Made by a program: the position numbers and the translations under genes. DNA of 64,000 nt from Serinus canaria. Lineage: Eukaryota; Chordata; Aves; Passeriformes; Fringillidae. Under the pieces are notes generated by a model. The model was given only the letters and a program-made list of their open reading frames with translations. It had not been told where the DNA came from and did not search any database. The DNA lies in NCBI RefSeq assembly GCF_022539315.1, contig NC_066316.1, positions 66,259,994 to 66,323,993 of the forward strand, given 5' to 3'. Below are positions 22,801 through 31,600 of the stretch, piece after piece (positions within the stretch are counted from its first letter, which is position 1; each line of letters opens with the position of its first letter).

Positions 22801-25800
22801 TGGAAGGGTTAGATATCTTGGCTTTCTAGAAGCAGCACTTCCCGTTGACAGGGAAGTTTGTGGACTCTTCACCTCACCACACCCAGAACAAAGAATTTAA
22901 AGATAGCATAGTTGAAATAAATGGAAGAATATTTTTTGGGTTTTGGGACTTTTTTTTTCAGCAGTGTCAGTAAAGAACAGTATTTCAGGCATGGTAACTT
23001 CTTTTGTCCTGAGCTGCTAGTTAGGATTTTTAAATGAGCATTGTCTGCATGCAGGCTTTATTGCAATTATTGCATTGCCATAGGGAGTTTTCCTATCTCC
23101 AGAGATTGCTAAAGCTAATTGAACTGAAGGGAGAGCTAATTCTCTAAAAAGTCAGTGTTCCTTCTGGAGATCAGTATTGTGTTGCTTCCATCTGCCTAAC
23201 TTGATCTGCCATTGATGGTTTTTTTATCAACTTTTCCAGCCAAATTTACTTGGTTTTTTTCAATGGGCTGTTTTACAGCTTGTTTCTGTAATTCTTTAGT
23301 TGATCTAGTTTGCTGATCAGGTTACATTTATTTGATGCAGGAACAAGTCATGTGTCAAAGGATGATACTGTGATTGCAGTTCTGTCAGTGTAGATGAATA
23401 TGAGGTTTTCTAGTTCAGCAGCTTTTATCCATTTTCTACTGGATGTATTGTTCAGTCTAAACTTCCAGTATCCTCATTAAGTTATTTGACCTTCTGCATA
23501 TCTTGAATGATAGCACAAATTTTGCCATTTATGCACACAGATCAGTTGAGACCATAGTTCTCCATAGTGGCCCAGGTTCTTTAAGGCAGTTTGGTCTGTT
23601 GGTGGATGGTAGGCTACCAGAATGCTATATTGTTTCTTTAGTTACAACAAAGGTCTGTTGAGTAGCTCAAACAATTACTCTGTTTAGATGGAAGTTGTGT
23701 GAACATTTGACTTTGCTGTATTTTAGGATAAGATCAGTTTAATGATTTTTGGTTTTTTAATCTTTAAAGCAAGACAAGGAGAGGAAAGACCTCATGAACC
23801 ATTATAGGTTAGGTGTTGACTTGCTGGAAAGCACCTCTGTGAGAAAGACCTAGGGCTCCTGGTGGACAAGTTAACCATGAGCCAACTGTGTCCTTGTGGC
23901 CAAGAAGGCCAGTGATATCCTGGGGTGCATTAGGGAAAGCATAGCCAGCAGGTTTAGGGAAGTGATCCTGCCCCTCTGCTCAGCCCTGGTAAAGCCAAAT
24001 TTGAAGTGCTGTGGCCAGCTCTGGGTTCCCAGTATAAGAGAGACATGGAGCTCCTGGAGTGAGTCCAGTGGAGGACAACAAATATGAGGCAACTGGAGCA
24101 TCTCTCTTAGGAGGAAAGGTTAAAGAAGTTGGGCCTGTTTAGCCTGAAGAAAAGGCACTGAGAGTGGACCTCATCAATACCTACAAATAGCTCAAGGATG
24201 GGTGTCAAAAGAAGGGGCAATGGACACAAACTGAAACACAAGAAGTTCCATCTGAATATGAGGGAAAACTACTTTGAGGGTGACAAGAGCACTCTAGTAG
24301 TCCAGTGAGGTTGTCACGTCTCCTCTGCATATACTGAATGCCCACCTGAATGTGATCCTGTGCAATCTGTTTTATCAGGATGTTGGACTAGATGATCTGC
24401 AGAAGTCCCTTCCTACAATTCTGCCCATTCTGTGCTCACCTCAGAAAATTCAGCATGTGAAAGTCTAGATGATTCACTCTGGGAAATTCTGGGTAACTTG
24501 TACTTCAAGTCAACCAGAGTTGAGTTCAGCAGGGGTCTTCTGTGTCACTCGTCTTGCAATACTACGAAATGTTAATAATGTGCTGTGGCTAAAAAAAGTC
24601 AACTGTCAACGCTGTGTCTGTGCTTCACTGGGCCACTTGTCCCCCTCCTCATCTCTGTCCATTCCCCCTCACACCCCCAACAGAGGCTGGTTACTAGTAG
24701 AAGTAGCACATTCTTGATACATTCCCTGCTAAGGAGTCTTTGTTCAGAAATAGGGAAAAGTCGATGCCTTTCAATAGGTAGTACTGAGAAGTTTAGTATT
24801 TGTTTTGCTGGGTTATGCTACACATGACCTGTAGTTTTTCTAGGATATTTCTGCAGAACTGCTGTTTGCAGAAATGGTTTACATGGTTTACAGCCAGAAC
24901 TGAACAGGTTAATTCTCAATGTCTGCTCCACTTAACTACTCTACATTGCTTTCTATCTGTGTTGGTGATTAAATATATGGAAGAAATGGGATTAAATATA
25001 TGGAAGAAATGGGAATGTGTGTCAAGCAGAGATCTTTAGCTTTTAAGGTGATCATCAAAATAGGAGTGGTTGGATTCAGGGTGTGTTCACTTGATTTTTT
25101 TCTTTTTTTTTTTTTTTGCAATAAACCTTTTCTCTAAATACATTGGTTGTCTAGGAAAGCTGATAAGATAAATTGCTACAGTTCCTGTCTTGACACCCGA
25201 TGGAACTGAGAATAATTTGCATGTTTGTTTTGTTGGTTTGTTTGGTTTTTTTTTTAGTTTAAGAGGTCTCAGTTTCTTCAAGAGCACTTCTATAAGTGGC
25301 CCCTATTGGATTTTTTTTCTCTCCCTTTTGATGCAGCTACTTCCCCATCCCATGTTTAGAGCAATAACGTGGTTTTAAAAAGCTATCCAAGTTCAGATCT
25401 TCTATGCAGCTCTGAAAACATGGACCTTGCTCTTCTTGGTTTTAATACTTCTGTTTGCATATCTATTATTACCAGCTTGAACTGATTGGTTATGATTTGT
25501 CTTTTTGTCTTAAATCTTTGAATTAAAGCATTGAGTGTACTTATTGCTATTTTGATCTTGGTGTCCAACTCCTACACTCTCAAATGATTTTATGGGAGAA
25601 CAGGAGTCAAGTAAACTCTGCCTCTCATCCCTCACAGATGGTACAGAATAGCTCAGCAGACTTCTGTAGGCTTTTTTTCATGATACCTTTCTATGTATTT
25701 CTGTGTTCGTGTTAAAGCATTTGTCATCTTTGCTTCTAGGACATTGGTGCTGGAAAAGGCAAATACTATGCTGTCAACTTTCCAATGAGGGATGGTATAG

Positions 25801-26667
25801 ATGATGAATCATATGGACAGATATTCAAACCAGTGAGTGTTCTGTTTTTGATTTTTAAGCTCTTTGAAAACTACTAGTTTTGTATTTTCATTATGTCAGT
25901 TAATGACTCTCTGTATTATGTTGATTATAGATTATATCTAAAGTAATGGAGATGTACCAGCCCAGTGCTGTGGTATTGCAGTGTGGAGCAGATTCACTGT
26001 CTGGGGACAGACTGGGATGCTTTAATCTTACTGTTAAAGGTAAGCAGAGTTTGTTGTCTGTACCTTTTTACTTATTAGAAGCCTCTACCCTTCATACTGT
26101 TTTTCAAGACACTTTCATGATGAGGACTTGGAGTCACAAAGATTTTGTACATTACTATGACTAATCACTTCTTTCTTTGCTATACAGGGATGGCCAAAAG
26201 AAGCCCCAGAAGTTGCTTCTTTCTTTTTGTCAATCTAAAAAAGTTAAAAAGCTTGGTTTTCCATGTGCTTCCTAGCCACACAAGTAATTCCCTTTCTTCT
26301 ATGTACAGGCTTTCTGTAGCTTTAAAACAGCATCCTGGAGTGACAGGGCAACAGGCATCTGCAGCAATGATGGGCAAATAAAAGTACTTAGTAGTCAACT
26401 TAGGACTATAGATGTTAAACATCAAACACCTTGTTGAGTGTAAATAGGTGTGACTGAATTGACAATACTTCACTGCATTGTTAAATTTATAGTAGTATTT
26501 GTTATACCGAGCCATATATTAACCATCATTTTAATTAGTTCTCATAGAATTAATTCATTTTAGTATTACCTGAGTTGCTATCTGCAATTGTAATTCTCTA
26601 CATTGGGATGTTATTTAGCAAGTAGCATAACTGTTACTGCTGTTATTATTATGTTATTATTATTATG

Positions 26668-26712
<45 letters not shown>

Positions 26713-28596
26713 TATTATTATTATTTTAAATGACAAAATATTAAATGTGTAGCAAACTTTTGCTAAGCCTTCAATCCAGTCTGTTTAAGTCATTGGTTTT
26801 CTTGTTTTTGTGGTTTTGGTTTTTCTTAATGTGACAATTAGAGTTTTGTAGGCAACAAAATGAAGTATAGTATCTGTTGGGTCTGCAGTGTTTCAGGGTT
26901 CTTTTCTTGATTTGCACCAGGTGGCAAAGCTACTTCAGTTGCCCATACAGCTCAGATTTTTTTCCATCTTACATATCTTGGAAACCAAGAGAGCTGCTGC
27001 CTCCTACAGATGCCTTTCAGTATGCTGTATCTCCCTGGAGTGTGTACTGTCTTGGCACCAGTTCACTCTGTAAGCAAGACTTAGCAACCTTTAATACAGG
27101 TTCAAATTTAGAAGTAGGAAGGACCAAATACGGATTTTGTTTTCCCTTCTTCCCCCGTTGCATTTGACTGAGAAATTGTCCCTAAATTTGTCACTGTGTA
27201 TGGCAACAGTTATGAAAAGATGAAACACTTTATTCTAGGATCATTTCAGAACAACAGCAATAAACCATCATGCAAAGTCTCTGAAGCCTGGGGTGGATAA
27301 TGTTCATTGTGTTTTGTGCATTTCTAATCTGTAGGTCTTGACTTCTTGTGAGTTTGTGCTTAGCTCTAGGGGGAGACAGCTCTGTTTGAATCAATTCAGT
27401 TCTTACTTGTTAAGTGTGACTGCATATGTCTGATTAAATAGTTTGTTATATATTTTTCTGTTTTATAAATATTTTGCATATGTTGTCAGCTCTCTTTTTG
27501 TTTTACAGGTCATGCTAAATGTGTGGAAGTTGTAAAGACTTTTAACTTGCCACTGCTGATGTTAGGAGGAGGAGGCTACACAATTCGTAATGTTGCTCGA
27601 TGTTGGACATATGAAACTGCTGTTGCCTTAGATTGTGAAATTCCTAATGGTAAATATTAACATTTTACTAAGAAATAATCATGGGAGATTTTAAGTAGAT
27701 GGCAGATACTTGTATATCTGGCTGTAATGCATCAGCTTAGAATAAACTAGGTAGAAAATTATTGGTAGAATTTAGCCAATAAATTTTCAGTATCCTATGC
27801 ACTAAATAATCATAAGTATTTAGGGCTTTTTTTATGCCTTAGCAAAAGCTTTAAATGACTGAATTGCTTTTCAAAAATTTAAAATATAAAACTTATGGAA
27901 CCTTACTTGTAAGTATTTGTAATATGAATATCATCATTATGAAAAAATATATACTGCATTTTGATTGTACTGGTGTCAGCCTGTAAGTTGTACAACACAG
28001 ATATGGTGTACCTAAGAAATTATTGACTGTGCAAGTGTCCATTTTACATAGCAAAAGTACTGTTTCTTCATTTTATCTCACAAAAGTAGATGTGAAAGTG
28101 TACTGACTTCCACTCTTCCATTTTACTCAATTTTGGCTATACAAGCTATCTTAAAATTTAAAACCACATAAAACAAATAGACTGCTTTAGAATAGTTGAA
28201 GAGTGAAGTAATTTCGCTGAGGAAGATCCCTAAAGATTCTGAACTCGTTTTACTTCTGACCAAATATGCTCCTGGATATGCTTTTGGAATGCCATTTATA
28301 TAAAATTACTGATTGGACTGACTTATTGCATATGAGTCACTGGCAGTTTGCATGTTGAACCACAACTTTTGCTGATAACCTTTGCTATTCATGTATCTCT
28401 TGGTGGATTCAGTGTTTCTATCTGTCTTCAGCAGAATGCTGCTGTCAGTGAGAAAAGACTATTTGGAATGTGCCTTTCAAGATACATATTTTTCATGTCA
28501 AAATATATTCTTTGTCTGCCAAAGCTTTTGAAGACACAGTACAAGTGTCTTATCTTGGGACTTCTTTTTTCCTTTAGCATCCCCCTTTCAGTGGAT

Positions 28597-28630
<34 letters not shown>

Positions 28631-31600
28631 GAAGTTTTTTGGATTTTTTTAACATTCCTCTCTACTTTTTGTGTCTCTGTCATCTTTAATCTGTTCTGAG
28701 AAATAACCATGCATTTCTAAATGTTGCAATAGAAACTTAGTCTTCCTGTCTGCTTTCTATTCACCTAACCAAGATCACTTATCCTGTAATAATCATAAAG
28801 GAAGAAAGACAAAAGGCATAATTAAAGATGGATTTTAGTGTCTTATTTCTTAAACATTTTCTGGATTTTTTTTAAATATTTCTTTTACTTTATCTGCAAA
28901 GATACAGTCATATTCAATACAAAATACTGCAAAATATAACTGCAAAGTAGTTGGTGTCCTGGCTATGTAGACTTCATCAACTTCATTTTGGTGATTCAGT
29001 GTTCTAGTCAGGGGACCTTTTTCTGTGAAAATGCAAAAAGTGAGGTAAGGAGGGAACCAGACAGACTGAACCAGTCAGCACCGCTGAACCAGTGTCCAGC
29101 ACTTAGCAAGGATATTGAACTTGCTGTGATCTTCATCCTAATAAAAAGTATTAAAGGTTGTCCTGAAGGAATATTTTGAATGGCTCTCTTAAGCCTTTCA
29201 AACTGGACTAAGTTTGAAAACAGCTACAAGAAATCATCAATTAATCTTCTTTTTCCTGCAGAAGTATAATTTTAACTATTTTTTCAAATCTGTTATTGAG
29301 TTCTTCAGTGTGTAACTGCAGTACAATTTCTTTTTGTTTTTTCCCAGCAAATTTAAGTTCCTTTATTGAATAATTTAGAGCAAAATCACTGAGGAATCCA
29401 GATGATAAGTATTGCTTGTTTGAATGCTTACAGTTTGATGGTTCTCTAAGTAAAATCCTGTCAAATCTACTATTGTATTTAAAATGTTTAAAATCTTTTT
29501 TGAGTGACAAAGTTGTCTTGGTGTTTGGTTTATAGAGTTGCCATACAATGACTACTTTGAGTATTTTGGACCAGACTTCAAGCTTCATATTAGTCCTTCA
29601 AATATGACTAATCAGAATACACCAGAATATATGGAGAAGATCAAGTAAGTAATGATTATCTTATCTATCAAGTAGGTCATGTGGATCATGTTTCTCCACA
29701 GGTTTGATTGTTAGGCAGTTTTGAAAACTGTATACCTTTCAGCGTTCACTAAAAATAAGTACTAGAATAGATTTGACATGTTTTTCATTTCTGTCAGGGG
29801 TTTTTTGGAAGTCTTTTCCTCCAAGAGAATGCATGCTTATGAAGTCTTACGACTATAAATATGAACATTTATGACCCAGCTTGGATTTTTCCTTTTTCTA
29901 GCATCTGAAAAGATGACTGTTTTACTTAGATTCCCATTCTAATTTTGTAGAAGCTTTATCCTGCCAGGAGAGAAGCTGGTGTGCCATGATGACTAGAATT
30001 TCTAATTCTCAGCTCCATGTCTAAACATGGACTGAGAATGTTATTCTTTGTAGCTGTCAGTTGCAAAAATAAAAAGTCATATGTGAGCTCAAAAATCCAA
30101 AACTCTGGAAAGACAGTGATTCATGTGCAGGCAATTGAGTGGCTGTGATTTGACAAATCCAAAAGGTTTGATCAGTGCTCATTGATAAACTATGGTGGTT
30201 GTGTGCTTTTAGCCTGTGCCACTTTTGATATTAGTTTATTCCTCCTCTCATCTTGACATTTTCATTGGAAACAGATATTTGACTTCAGGGGTGAAGTAAT
30301 CCATGCATAAAACAAATTTTGTGCTGAACTGGTAGGATGCAGTTGCTTAGCCTGAAGTACTTTTGGCTTACTGTGGTTTGTCCTTGTTCTGGGTTTAAAA
30401 GAATAAACTTCCACCCCTTCCCTGAGTTCTAACAGGCTGTTAAGGGTACAAATTCTTTTGATAATTAAAAATAGCTGAATAAAGATGTGAAATTGCATCT
30501 ATAAGTTTGCCAATACCTGCTATAACCTTTAAAACTGTCAAATTGCAAATTTCACCAAAGCTGTTAAAATACTAATTTTTAAATGATTGGTGTATAGACT
30601 GTGATAGGTGTTCATAGCACAGCTATATCAATGACAATCAAATGAGAGGAGTTTATAATATGTGATGGGAGAAAAAGCCCATTTATTTTTTGTTAATATA
30701 ATTGTCCAAAATTTCTCAGCAGTAATGTAGTTCTCCAGCTGGTGATCCACCAGGCTGCTTGCTGTATGGTAGATATTGTTGAGCTTTTGTGGCACCAGTA
30801 GGCTGCAAAACTTGCTGATACAATCCCAGGCAGAGATTGCTCTCTGTCAATAGAAAACACAGTCTCACATTCTTGTACTAGCACCCACAAGATCAAGGAC
30901 TCATTTTGGAGAATCCTCCTTCGGTTCATTGTGTGCTTTCACAGACACCTGGCTTTAGGGAGCTCCCATGCATGGCAAAACTACTTTGCCAGGTCATGTA
31001 ATGATCTCCAGTTGCCCTTTATCCCTTCAAATTGTGCAGAAGGATGCTAAGATAATTGTTGCAAGTGCTGCTGATATTTGATGCTTTCCAAGCCTTTCTA
31101 CTCGCACTTTGGAATGACAGCTTTGAATCCCAAAAGAAGCCCAGTATCCTTCTCCTTTCTGGCACGTGGTGCTTTGGAGTATATCATCCATCACACCAGG
31201 CTGCTTAGACAGGACAGAACTTGTCTCTGTTATTCCTGAAACAGCCAATAAGGAAACATATCCAGATGAATTAATTTTGCTGCTCACAGTTGGGAAGTCT
31301 TCATGCTTTTAAGTGTCTGACTGTCTTTCTAAGAAATTAGAGAATAGTGTGTTTATCCAACTTAATACTCTAGCTTATTATAAACAGAGTAATACTGACA
31401 TCAGTTTAGCCCACATTGGCAGTACTTGTGCTGACCCTGGGGAATTAACAATTGAAGTTGATTGAAATAAGTATATGTAAAGTACAGAGAAAATGATGTT
31501 CAAGTACACTGTGGATACTAATGACCTCATAGGGATGGAAAACTTCCTGAATTTGGCATGCTAATTTTTTTAATTGAAAAATGAACCTGACTTAAAAGCA

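Larger units (their letters stand above)
21480..25739 (+). other. HDAC2: HDAC2 intron 6 (4.3 kb)
   Basis: The second-largest intron. It carries a sense-oriented 3' CR1 fragment (about 23800-24437), a perfect 23-bp tandem duplication (24968-25013), and poly-T tracts near 22787-22802 and 25103-25117. No other gene is seen. The acceptor is TGCTTCTAG. Confidence 0.9.

Noticed and set aside
28348..28629. 93-codon frame ending in alternating Tyr-Ile
   Set aside because: The C terminus is a translation of the (TA)14 microsatellite, and the frame lies within intron 9.
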